Source: Nematostella vectensis (Eukaryota; Cnidaria; Anthozoa; Actiniaria; Edwardsiidae). From it: 64,000 nt of DNA. Where the stretch lies: NCBI RefSeq assembly GCF_932526225.1, contig NC_064044.1, positions 2,301,001-2,365,000 of the forward strand, given 5' to 3'. Below the pieces are notes generated by a model. That model did not search any database, had not been told where the DNA came from, and was given only the letters and a program-made list of their open reading frames with translations. Position numbers and translations under genes: made by a program. Below are positions 12,034-20,549 of this stretch, piece by piece; the stretch's first letter is position 1, and each line of letters opens with the position of its first letter.

Positions 12034-14808
12034 TTTGCAGTCTTTTATTCAATACTTTCAAGGTTATCATGCAATTCTGTAGTTTGACTGGAAATATATA
12101 CTTTTTTTCTATTCATTTACAGTTCTATATGTACAGTGTGACCATAGTCATGATTACAATTATTTATAATATTTTTTACCCACTAACAGAAACCAACTTG
12201 ACTGCAAAACACTCACTGTAAAGCATAAGATATTAGGCATTTCTTTCATGTGGCTGTGAGGTTGACCTGTCAACATCTACAGGGGCCACACTCACCTCGG
12301 AATCATAGGGGTCCATAAAAGCAAGGTGTCGCAGAACCTTTCCCTGCCCTCCTTACCCTCTTTCATCAGGAACACCTGTGCAGCCGACACCCTTAGGTGG
12401 ATGGGGTGCACAGGTGCTTTGGGTGTGGCCCTGAAGATGGCACAGTGACCACAAGATGTACCAGAATGAAATTGTATATACTGTAAAAACATGTGAGTAG
12501 AAAACAGTCAATAGCCATGGAGTTTTTAGTGTGTTGTACATGTTATACATGTTTTAGGATTTACCTAGTTACTTACAGTATTTTTTTTAAATAGAATTTT
12601 TTACTTGTATAATATTTTATAGAAACTATGTTTATTGACAGTTTGTGGTCATTTTCTTTGAATTTAAGTCCCCCACATGTACCAAAAGCTCATAAGTCAG
12701 TATTAGAGTTTACTAAATTTCATTGTGTCAGGTTCAGAGAGCTATTGAAAGCACTTACCATGGCACTGCCCCTTTAAATAGCTGTAAAAAAAAGAAGAGA
12801 AAATAGCTGGAGGGGGTCTCTGTTGTTTTTGTTTTAGTTTTAGTTTTCTTTTATTATTATTTTTTTCTGGGGTGGGGGGGTGGGGGAAGGAGGAATTCAG
12901 CTTAAAATTGCCCATGGTCAATTCAACCAACTAAGCAACTAGTACAAAAGATGTTGGTTTTGCAGTCTTTTATTCAATACTTTCAAGGTTATCATGCAAT
13001 TCTGTAGTTTGACTGGAAATATATACTTTTTTCTATTCATTTACAGTTCTATATGTACAGTGTGACCATAGTCATGATTACAATTATTTATAATAATTTT
13101 TACCCACTAACAGAAACCAACTTGACTGCAAAACACTCACTGTAAAGCATAAGATATTAGGCATTTCTTTCATGTGGCTGTGAGGTTGACCTGTCAACAT
13201 CTACAGGGGCCACACTCACCTCGGAATCATAGGGGTCCATAAAAGCAAGGTGTCGCAGAACCTTTCCCTGCCCTCCTTACCCTCTTTGATCAGGAACACC
13301 TGTGCAGCCGACACCCTTAGGTGGATGGGGTGCACAGGTGCTTTGGGTGTGGCCCTGAAGATGGCACAGTGACCACAAGATGTACCAGAATGAAATTGTA
13401 TATACTGTAAAAACATGTGAGTAGAAAACAGTCAATAGCCATGGAGTTTTTAGTGTGTTGTACATGTTATACATGTTTTAGGATTTACCTAATTACTTAC
13501 AGTATTTTTTTTAAATAGAATTTTTTACTTGTATAATATTTTATAGAAACTATGTTTATTGACAGTTTGTGGTCATTTTCTTTGAATTTAAGTCCCCCAC
13601 ATGTACCAAAAGCTCATAAGTCAGTATTAGAGTTTACTAAATTTCATTGTGTCAGGTTCAGAGAGCTATTGAAAGCACTTACCATGGTACTGCCCCTTTA
13701 AATAGCTGTAAAAAAAAGAAGAGAAAATAGCTGGAGGGGGTCTCTGTTGTTTTTGTTTTAGTTTTAGTTTTCTTTTATTATTATTTTTTTCTGGGGTGTG
13801 GGGGTGGGGGAAGGAGGAATTCAGCTTAAAATTGCCCGTGGTCAATTCAACCAACTAAGCAACTAGTACAAAAGATGTTGGTTTTGCAGTCTTTTATTCA
13901 ATACTTTCAAGGTTATCATGCAATTCTGTAGTTTGACTGGAAATATATACTTTTTTTCTATTCATTTACAGTTCTATATGTACAGTGTGACCATAGTCAT
14001 GATTACAATTATTTATAATAATTTTTACCCACTAACAGAAACCAACTTGACTGCAAAACACTCACTGTAAAGCATAAGATATTAGGCATTTCTTTCATGT
14101 GGCTGTGAGGTTGACCTGTCAACATCTACAGGGGCCACACTCACCTCGGAATCATAGGGGTCCATAAAAGCAAGGTGTCGCAGAACCTTTCCCTGCCCTC
14201 CTTACCCTCTTTGATCAGGAACACCTGTGCAGCCGACACCCTTAGGTGGATGGGGTGCACAGGTGCTTTGGGTGTGGCCCTAAAGATGGCACAGTGACCA
14301 CAAGATGTACCAGAATGAAATTGTATATACTGTAAAAACATGTGAGTAGAAAACAGTCAATAGCCATGGAGTTTTTAGTGTGTTGTACATGTTATACATG
14401 TTTTAGGATTTACCTAATTACTTACAGTATTTTTTTTAAATAGAATTTTTTACTTGTATAATATTTTATAGAAACTATGTTTATTGACAGTTTGTGGTCA
14501 TTTTCTTTGAATTTAAGTCCCCCACATGTACCAAAAGCTCATAAGTCAGTATTAGAGTTTACTAAATTTCATTGTGTCAGGTTCAGAGAGCTATTGAAAG
14601 CACTTACCATGGCACTGCCCCTTTAAATAGCTGTAAAAAAAAAGAAGAGAAAATAGCTGGAGGGGGTCTCTGTTGGTTTTCTTTTAGTTTTAGTTTTCTT
14701 TTATTATTATTTTTTTCTGGGGTTGGGGGGTGGGGGAAGGAGGAATTAAGCTTAAAATTGCCCATGGTCAATTCAACCAACTAAGCAACTAGTACAAAAG
14801 ATGTTGGT
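12034..14808. repeat. Three-unit block, second copy (2,775 bp)
   Basis: Second copy of the preceding three-unit block, with the same unit order and the same private variants. One difference is that the first copy alone carries GTGTATGG at 11471 where this copy has GTGGATGG, so that change arose after the duplication. The exact block edges cannot be fixed because flanking units are also nearly identical. Confidence 0.85.
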
Positions 14809-17800
14809 TTTGCAGTCTTTTATTCAATACTTTCAAGGTTATCATGCAATTCTGTAGTTTGACTGGAAATATATACTTTTTTTCTATTCATTTACAGTTC
14901 TATATGTACAGTGTGACCATAGTCATGATTACAATTATTTATAATAATTTTTACCCACTAACAGAAACCAACTTGACTGCAAAACACTCACTGTAAAGCA
15001 TAAGATATTAGGCATTTCTTTCATGTGGCTGTGAGGTTGACCTGTCAACATCTACAGGGGCCACACTCACCTCGGAATCATAGGGGTCCATAAAAGCAAG
15101 GTGTCGCAGAACCTTTCCCTGCCCTCCTTACCCTCTTTCATCAGGAACACCTGTGCAACCGACACCCTTAGGTGGATGGGGTGCACAGGTGCTTTGGGTG
15201 TGGCCCTGAAGATGGCACAGTGACCACAAGATGTACCAGAATGAAATTGTATATACTGTAAAAACATGTGAGTAGAAAACAGTCAATAGCCATGGAGTTT
15301 TTAGTGTGTTGTACATGTTATACATGTTTTAGGATTTACCTAATTACTTACAGTATTTTTTTTAAATAGAATTTTTTACTTGTATAATATTTTATAGAAG
15401 CTATGTTTATTGACAGTTTGTGGTCATTTTCTTTGAATTTAAGTCCCCCACATGTACCAAAAGCTCATAAGTCAGTATTAGAGTTTACTAAATTTCATTG
15501 TGTCAGGTTCAGAGAGCTATTGAAAGCACTTACCATGGCACTGCCCCTTTAAATAGCTGTAAAAAAAAAGAAGAGAAAATAGCTGGAGGGGGTCTCTGTT
15601 GGTTTTCTTTTAGTTTTAGTTTTCTTTTATTATTATTTTTTTCTGGGGTTGGGGGGTGGGGGAAGGAGGAATTCAGCTTAAAATTGCCCGTGGTCAATTC
15701 AACCAACTAAGCAACTAGTACAAAAGATGTTGGTTTTGCAGTCTTTTATTCAATACTTTCAAGGTTATCATGCAATTCTGTAGTTTGACTGGAAATATAT
15801 ACTTTTTTTCTATTCATTTACAGTTCTATATGTACAGTGTGACCATAGTCATGATTACAATTATTTATAATATTTTTTACCCACTAACAGAAACCAACTT
15901 GACTGCAAAACACTCACTGTAAAGCATAAGATATTAGGCATTTCTTTCATGTGGCTGTGAGGTTGACCTGTCAACATCTACAGGGGCCACACTCACCTCG
16001 GAATCATAGGGGTCCATAAAAGCAAGGTGTCGCAGAACCTTTCCCTGCCCTCCTTACCCTCTTTCATCAGGAACACCTGTGCAGCCGACACCCTTAGGTG
16101 GATGGGGTGCACAGGTGCTTTGGGTGTGGCCCTGAAGATGGCACAGTGACCACAAGATGTACCAGAATGAAATTGTATATACTGTAAAAACATGTGAGTA
16201 GAAAACAGTCAATAGCCATGGAGTTTTTAGTGTGTTGTACATGTTATACATGTTTTAGGATTTACCTAGTTACTTACAGTATTTTTTTTAAATAGAATTT
16301 TTTACTTGTATAATATTTTATAGAAACTATGTTTATTGACAGTTTGTGGTCATTTTCTTTGAATTTAAGTCCCCCACATGTACCAAAAGCTCATAAGTCA
16401 GTATTAGAGTTTACTAAATTTCATTGTGTCAGGTTCAGAGAGCTATTGAAAGCACTTACCATGGCACTGCCCCTTTAAATAGCTGTAAAAAAAAGAAGAG
16501 AAAATAGCTGGAGGGGGTCTCTGTTGTTTTTGTTTTAGTTTTAGTTTTCTTTTATTATTATTTTTTTCTGGGGTGGGGGGGGTGGGGGAAGGAGAAATTC
16601 AGCTTAAAATTGCCCGTGGTCAATTCAACCAACTAAGCAACTAGTACAAAAGATGTTGGTTTTGCAGTCTTTTATTCAATACTTTCAAGGTTATCATGCA
16701 ATTCTGTAGTTTGACTGGAAATATATACTTTTTTTCTATTCATTTACAGTTCTATATGTACAGTGTGACCATAGTCATGATTACAATTATTTATAATAAT
16801 TTTTACCCACTAACAGAAACCAACTTGACTGCAAAACACTCACTGTAAAGCATAAGATATTAGGCATTTCTTTCATGTGGCTGTGAGGTTGACCTGTCAA
16901 CATCTACAGGGGCCACACTCACCTCGGAATCATAGGGGTCCATAAAAGCAAGGTGTCGCAGAACCTTTCCCTGCCCTCCTTACCCTCTTTCATCAGGAAC
17001 ACCTGTGCAGCCGACACCCTTAGGTGGATGGGGTGCACAGGTGCTTTGGGTGTGGCCCTGAAGATGGCACAGTGACCACAAGATGTACCAGAATGAAATT
17101 GTATATACTGTAAAAACATGTGAGTAGAAAACAGTCAATAGCCATGGAGTTTTTAGTGTGTTGTACATGTTATACATGTTTTAGGATTTACCTAATTACT
17201 TACAGTATTTTTTTTAAATAGAATTTTTTACTTGTATAATATTTTATAGAAACTATGTTTATTGACAGTTTGTGGTCATTTTCTTTGAATTTAAGTCCCC
17301 CACATGTACCAAAAGCTCATAAGTCAGTATTAGAGTTTACTAAATTTCATTGTGTCAGGTTCAGAGAGCTATTGAAAGCACTTACCATGGTACTGCCCCT
17401 TTAAATAGCTGTAAAAAAAAGAAGAGAAAATAGCTGGAGGGGGTCTCTGTTGTTTTTGTTTTAGTTTTAGTTTTCTTTTATTATTATTTTTTTCTGGGGT
17501 GGGGGGGTGGGGGAAGGAGGAATTCAGCTTAAAATTGCCCGTGGTCAATTCAACCAACTAAGCAACTAGTACAAAAGATGTTGGTTTTGCAGTCTTTTAT
17601 TCAATACTTTCAAGGTTATCATGCAATTCTGTAGTTTGACTGGAAATATATACTTTTTTTCTATTCATTTACAGTTCTATATGTACAGTGTGACCATAGT
17701 CATGATTACAATTATTTATAATAATTTTTACCCACTAACAGAAACCAACTTGACTGCAAAACACTCACTGTAAAGCATAAGATATTAGGCATTTCTTTCA

Positions 17801-18179
17801 TGTGGCTGTGAGGTTGACCTGTCAACATCTACAGGGGCCACACTCACCTCGGAATCATAGGGGTCCATAAAAGCAAGGTGTCGCAGAACCTTTCCCTGCC
17901 CTCCTTACCCTCTTTCATCAGGAACACCTGTGCAGCCGACACCCTTAGGTGGATGGGGTGCACAGGTGCTTTGGGTGTGGCCCTGAAGATGGCACAGTGA
18001 CCACAAGATGTACCAGAATGAAATTGTATATACTGTAAAAACATGTGAGTAGAAAACAGTCAATAGCCATGGAGTTTTTTGTGTGTTGTACATGTTATAC
18101 ATGTTTTAGGATTTACCTAATTACTTACAGTATTTTTTTTTAAATAGAATTTTTTACTTGTATAATTTAGATGAGTAAT

Positions 18180-18199
18180 ACATACTTTTCATAGTATGT
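18180..18199. repeat. Inverted repeat 1 in B left end
   Basis: ACATAC and GTATGT separated by 8 nt. It is the first of five short perfect inverted repeats packed into about 330 bases at the start of module B and is conserved in the B copies. Confidence 0.65.
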
Positions 18200-18224
18200 T
18201 GTAGAACTCGTCTCGTTCCTCCTA

Positions 18225-18252
18225 AATAACAATCAAAATTATGTTTGTTATT
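18225..18252. repeat. Inverted repeat 2 in B left end
   Basis: AATAACAA (18225-18232) pairs perfectly with TTGTTATT (18245-18252) across a 12-nt loop. Confidence 0.65.
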
Positions 18253-18368
18253 ATCTTCGTGCAAAGGAATCTACAGTAGTTTTTTAATCAGATAATTGTT
18301 TTTCCTTCAACACTCCCCTGTTATTTTTAACAGCTCTCTCTTGAGTTTGCTTGTCTCAGAAATAGACC

Positions 18369-18383
18369 TTGTTTGATAAACAA
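18369..18383. repeat. Inverted repeat 3 in B left end
   Basis: TTGTTT, a 3-nt spacer and AAACAA. The arms resemble forkhead-factor core sites, but such short matches are common by chance. Confidence 0.55.
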
Positions 18384-18388
18384 AGACA

Positions 18389-18418
18389 TGTTACCCACTT
18401 ATTCAATAATAGGTAACA
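18389..18418. repeat. Inverted repeat 4 in B left end (nested hairpin)
   Basis: TGTTACC (18389-18395) pairs with GGTAACA (18412-18418). Within the loop TTATT pairs with AATAA around a single C. The two nested stems would give a compact hairpin. Confidence 0.68.
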
Positions 18419-18479
18419 ACTGCAATATTGTACTGTATGAAAAGAGTGTCCCTCCCCCTTCTAATGTTGACATCAGTAA

Positions 18480-18504
18480 ATCTAGCAAGCTCATTTTGCT
18501 AGAT
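18480..18504. repeat. Inverted repeat 5 in B left end
   Basis: ATCTAGCAA (18480-18488) pairs perfectly with TTGCTAGAT (18496-18504) across a 7-nt loop. Copy 8 alone has GATAGATG near 46195, which breaks one pair; the other full copies keep it. Confidence 0.7.
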
Positions 18505-18574
18505 GTATGATGTATACCAGGCTTGTATCCTCCAGGTCCATTTCCATACTCCGATGGATGCCATTACGGAATTG

Positions 18575-18590
18575 ATCCGGAGATCCGGAG
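18575..18590. repeat. Tandem 8-mer duplication
   Basis: ATCCGGAG occurs twice without a gap. It is the same in every B copy, so it was fixed before B amplified. Confidence 0.7.
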
Positions 18591-18659
18591 AAAAATTCAC
18601 GAGGGGGAGGGCCAGTCAACACTCCTCTCCCCAAAGTCAGACGGTTGTTTGGATGGTCT

Positions 18660-18708
18660 GTTTTTTGTTTTTGTTTTTTGTTTTTGTTTTTTTCTTCTTA
18701 TTTTTTTC
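18660..18708. repeat. T/G microsatellite (GTTTTT-type)
   Basis: Runs of five to seven T separated by single G, ending in a CTTCTTA interruption and another T run. Length differs by one T between copies 1-4 and copies 5-9, which is why the open frames across it change ends. Confidence 0.85.
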
Positions 18709-18780
18709 CAAAAACTACGCAGGAGTGAGCGGGGTTAAGCTCTACGAAAATAAAAATGAATAGAAAAAAAAAAGAAAAAA

Positions 18781-18870
18781 GGGCATTGGCATGGGATCGA
18801 ACCCGACCTGAAAAACAAAACGGAAACCATACATACGGATTACCCAATCGGTATGGCAGCACAAGGCTTT
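18781..18870 (-). mobile_element. tRNA-derived SINE-like segment with exact B box
   Basis: On the minus strand GGTTCGATCCC (18793-18803) matches the RNA polymerase III B-box consensus exactly. An A-box-like TACCGATTGGGT lies 38 nt upstream (18842-18853), close to the usual tRNA spacing; it deviates from the consensus in its first half. The T-arm stem is only partly paired, so this is a decayed tRNA or tRNA-derived SINE head, not a working tRNA. Past the B box come CCATGCC, AATGCCC and a T-rich run that could act as a Pol III terminator (18759-18780 on the plus strand is A-rich). The same segment recurs about 626 bases into each B. Confidence 0.6.
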
Positions 18871-18964
18871 TACGGAAGGCTGTAAAGAACCCGAACGCCC
18901 CAAGCACCGATATTTCCGGCGAATATGCTGTACAACACTCTTGCAAGGTATTCCGACCCGCGCA

Positions 18965-19035
18965 TTAATGGGGAGGACAATAACCAGGATCCCAGGCCTG
19001 TAATACGGTTACGCCACGCACAGCTCGCTGAGATA
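18965..19035 (-). mobile_element. Second tRNA-like segment, degenerate
   Basis: Minus-strand TGGCGTAACCGT (19005-19016) matches the A box at 11 of 12 positions, followed by ATTACAGGCC, which looks like the 3' side of an anticodon arm. A weak B-box-like GGTTATTGTCC lies at 18975-18985. The gap between the boxes is only 19 nt, shorter than in a tRNA, so part has been deleted. It is locally GC-rich compared with the rest of B. It may belong to the same SINE as the segment at 18781-18870. Confidence 0.45.
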
Positions 19036-19195
19036 GAGGGTGAAAAAATACAGGTCTATTTGGGCGTCTTCAGTCCCTTGGGGGCTCGCTATGTCGGCGC
19101 GTGGCATCGTAACGCACGGGCGCATTGTCCTTTACCGTGTACAGGACATCAAACAAGCGAAGAAAGAAAAACGTTTTTTTAGGAACCGTTTTTTT

Positions 19196-19201
19196 AATAA
19201 A
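19196..19201 (+). promoter_or_regulatory. AATAAA in AT-rich stretch
   Basis: AATAAA is followed by several near copies (AAATAAATAG, AAATAAATAAAG). It lies just after an 85-codon ATG frame (18925-19182) whose substitutions between copies do not look coding, so a polyadenylation role is doubtful. Confidence 0.25.
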
Positions 19202-19464
19202 AATAAATAGAAATAAATAAAGTGCGATTTGGCGATTCTATTTTTCTTTGTAGAGCTTATCAAGCTATTCACCGGCCTAAATAATCATTAAAAAACAAAA
19301 AAAATGCAATGAAAGACGTAAGGGGGAGAGGTTTGTAAAATCGCATAGAATATGGACAAAATCAGCAATACTGTCTACGCTGACTAAGTATAGCTGTATT
19401 TCACTTTAACCCTTTCGCTTCTGGGAACTTTTGAGCAACATTGTAAGAAAAACAGACTGAAAAA

Positions 19465-19525
19465 AGAAACCTCCCCCCCTATTTCAAGTCCAACACTACC
19501 AGTTAAGCTAAGCTACCGCTGACCC
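19465..19525 (-). mobile_element. Third tRNA-like segment with exact A box
   Basis: Minus-strand TAGCTTAACTGG (19499-19510) is an exact A-box match. It continues through GTAGTG into TTGGACTTGAAAT, the 5' side and loop of an anticodon arm with TGA in anticodon position, as in serine tRNAs. The 3' side of the stem and the B box are missing; the sequence turns into a G run and then T-rich DNA. It reads as the 5' half of a tRNA or of a tRNA-derived SINE. It is present about 1,330 bases into every B. Confidence 0.6.
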
Positions 19526-19791
19526 AAGACGGTATGCCTTGAAGTTTCCAACAATGCACTGCGGTGCCTTTTCTTTGTAGCGACGGCACTGCTACAGCCT
19601 GTTGCTTATAACAGTTTTGCTTGTAATTTGCTTAAAAATTACAGCTTTTTCACATCTGGAGAGTGCCTTAGGACATCATGAAGTCTTTTTGGGCATAATT
19701 AATGCTGTGCTCATGGATGTTTGCACGCTGAGGTTGATTCAATGGGATAATTTTTTGTCTGGGCTTCACCAAGTGAGAAAGGAATTTTCTG

Positions 19792-19860
19792 GTGAGTGGC
19801 CTCATACTCTCCATTGTGGGCCATCTTTGCTACCCAACCTTATTCAAAAATTGTTTTCAG
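19792..19860 (+). other. Possible 69-nt intron, length divisible by three
   Basis: It starts GTGAGTGG and ends with a T-rich run and CAG. The surrounding frame is open both with and without it. Copies 1-4 have GTGAGT; copies 5-12 have GTGAAT, a weaker donor. The change is silent if the segment is translated. Copy 6 also alters the acceptor tract (TTTTTTTCAG near 40960). Confidence 0.35.
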
Positions 19861-20103
19861 GCTTATTCTGGGTTCCTTGGACCTGGAAATGTTTTGTTTG
19901 GCTTCGGGGCAAAGAGACTTATAAAAAAAACTGTTATGATTCTGGGGGAGGAGATTGCCCGCCTGTCTGTCAAGGTGTTTCCAAGACTCCCATGATGCAG
20001 TGCAGGCATGCAAAATAGGCTAACAATGGTGACTCGCTTCTAATGGAGGTTCTAGCATTGATTATTGTGACTGATTGCTGTAAAATGGGACCTGACGGAG
20101 CGC

Positions 20104-20109
20104 AATAAA
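20104..20109 (+). promoter_or_regulatory. Candidate polyadenylation signal
   Basis: AATAAA is followed about 20-40 bases later by a GT-rich run (CTGTGTTTGCTTGTC), the usual arrangement of signal and downstream element in animal 3' ends. It is present in all B copies. Confidence 0.45.
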
Positions 20110-20156
20110 GGTATCTATTGGTGACTTGATCTGTGTTTGCTTGTCTCTATTTGTAG

Positions 20157-20179
20157 TTCGGAATTTTGTGTCTTTTTTG
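20157..20179 (+). other. Second 23-nt micro-exon-like segment (plus strand)
   Basis: A pyrimidine-rich tract ending in ATTTGTAG, then 23 nt beginning TTCGG, then GTAAGAAA. Acceptor and donor both fit the consensus well. It overlaps the GT-rich region after AATAAA, so the two readings are alternatives. Confidence 0.3.
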
Positions 20180-20446
20180 GTAAGAAATGTTTCTAAGTTA
20201 AAGCATTTTATTACGAATTGCTTGTTGATATTTTGACAAAAGAGTCAATTCTATTACATTGCTTAGATGCGCTTTTGCAGGTCGTCTATGCCTTGGATGA
20301 ATCTATGAGTATCCGGGTCTGGTGATGTTTAGTTTGCATTTTTGACGTTTTGGAGTTGGGCCTATATTTTACAGGCGTCTCAGGGCGTTATGGCAATGAA
20401 AGACTTAAAGGGACAGCGTCATGGTACTGCGCATGTCAGTGTTTAT

Positions 20447-20468
20447 TGTAGGCTTTTAATCGCCTACA
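20447..20468. repeat. Hairpin near B right end
   Basis: TGTAGGC and GCCTACA are perfect 7-bp arms around an 8-nt loop, extendable to about ten pairs with one bulge (TATT and AATA outside). It is not the histone-type stem-loop. It is present in all complete B copies. Confidence 0.7.
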
Positions 20469-20515
20469 AATAGTTGAACTTTTTAAAAGCTGTCAATACC
20501 TTGTTAAAATAATAT

Positions 20516-20549
20516 GCAATATTTTATTGAAAGCAATATTTTATAGAAA
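20516..20549. repeat. 17-bp direct repeat across the B/A border
   Basis: GCAATATTTTATTGAAA (20516-20532) is followed directly by GCAATATTTTATAGAAA (20533-20549), one mismatch. The second copy straddles the point where A resumes. All complete B copies have it. It bears on how B and A were joined. Confidence 0.85.

Larger units (their letters stand above)
1..18166. repeat. Tandem array of module A, 20 units of about 926 bp
   Basis: Head-to-tail copies, visible because the same 926-base text recurs with very few changes. Taking the phase from the TTTGCAGTC motif at base 1, units begin at 1, 927, 1853, 2779, 3705, 4629, 5554, 6480, 7407, 8333, 9259, 10184, 11108, 12034, 12959, 13883, 14809, 15735, 16661 and 17586. 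The last unit is interrupted at 18166 by the first B module and finishes after it. Length differences are single-base changes in A, T and G runs plus a few indels. Each unit contains, in plus order, a polypyrimidine/AG stretch, an AT palindrome, a 135-nt minus-strand exon-like segment, a 23-nt minus-strand micro-exon-like segment and a G-rich tract. No complete gene is seen. The array continues beyond the left edge. Confidence 0.97.
19581..20109 (+). pseudogene. Plus-strand 3'-gene-end-like segment
   Basis: A pyrimidine-rich acceptor (TTTTCTTTGTAG, ending at 19580) opens a frame starting RRHCYSLLLITVLLVICLK, which is hydrophobic enough for a membrane segment. A GTGAGT donor at 19792 and TTTTCAG at 19860 would bound a 69-nt intron whose removal keeps the frame. 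In copies 1-3 an eight-A run (about 19923-19930) shifts the frame; copies 4-12 have seven A and read on to FPRLP and a stop. The frame has no upstream ATG. AATAAA closes the segment. No family is recognised. It may be a captured terminal exon of a gene or chance. Confidence 0.35.
18167..20534. repeat. Module B, copy 1
   Basis: This 2,368-bp segment interrupts an A unit after TTGTATAAT; A resumes with AATATTTTATAG, so AAT lies at both borders. B starts TTAGATGAGTAAT and ends ATTGAAAGC. The two ends are not inverted repeats of each other. Copy 1 is 1 nt longer than copy 2, with ATTTTTAACAG where the others have ATTTCAACAG near 18325. It belongs with copies 2-4 (CGTCTCGTTCCTCC, ATAATTTTTTG, GTGAGTGG donor). 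Its internal features are listed separately. Confidence 0.95.

Noticed and set aside
18698-18946. 82-116-codon minus-strand frames over the T/G and A-rich runs in B
   Set aside because: The length varies with the homopolymers, and the frames cover the SINE-like segment and microsatellite.
18756-18968. 70-codon plus-strand ATG frame beginning MNRKKKEK
   Set aside because: It is a translation of an A run and the reverse of the tRNA T-arm region, a common false frame over SINEs.
18925-19182. 85-codon ATG frame on the plus strand of B followed by AATAAA
   Set aside because: It lies antisense to a tRNA-like segment, and the changes I see between B copies are amino-acid changing (His to Leu and Pro to Ser in copies 6-9, Pro to His in 10-11, Asn to Ile in 11), so there is no sign of coding constraint.
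20447-20468. Histone mRNA 3' stem-loop
   Set aside because: The stem and loop sequences differ from the conserved histone element, and there is no histone frame nearby.
18167-20534. B as a standard DNA transposon
   Set aside because: AAT flanks could be a target duplication, but the ends are not inverted repeats, there is no transposase, and all copies share one site, so amplification within the array explains them better.
18167-20534. Spliceosomal snRNA gene in B
   Set aside because: I looked for U1, U2, U4, U5 and U6 core sequences and found none.
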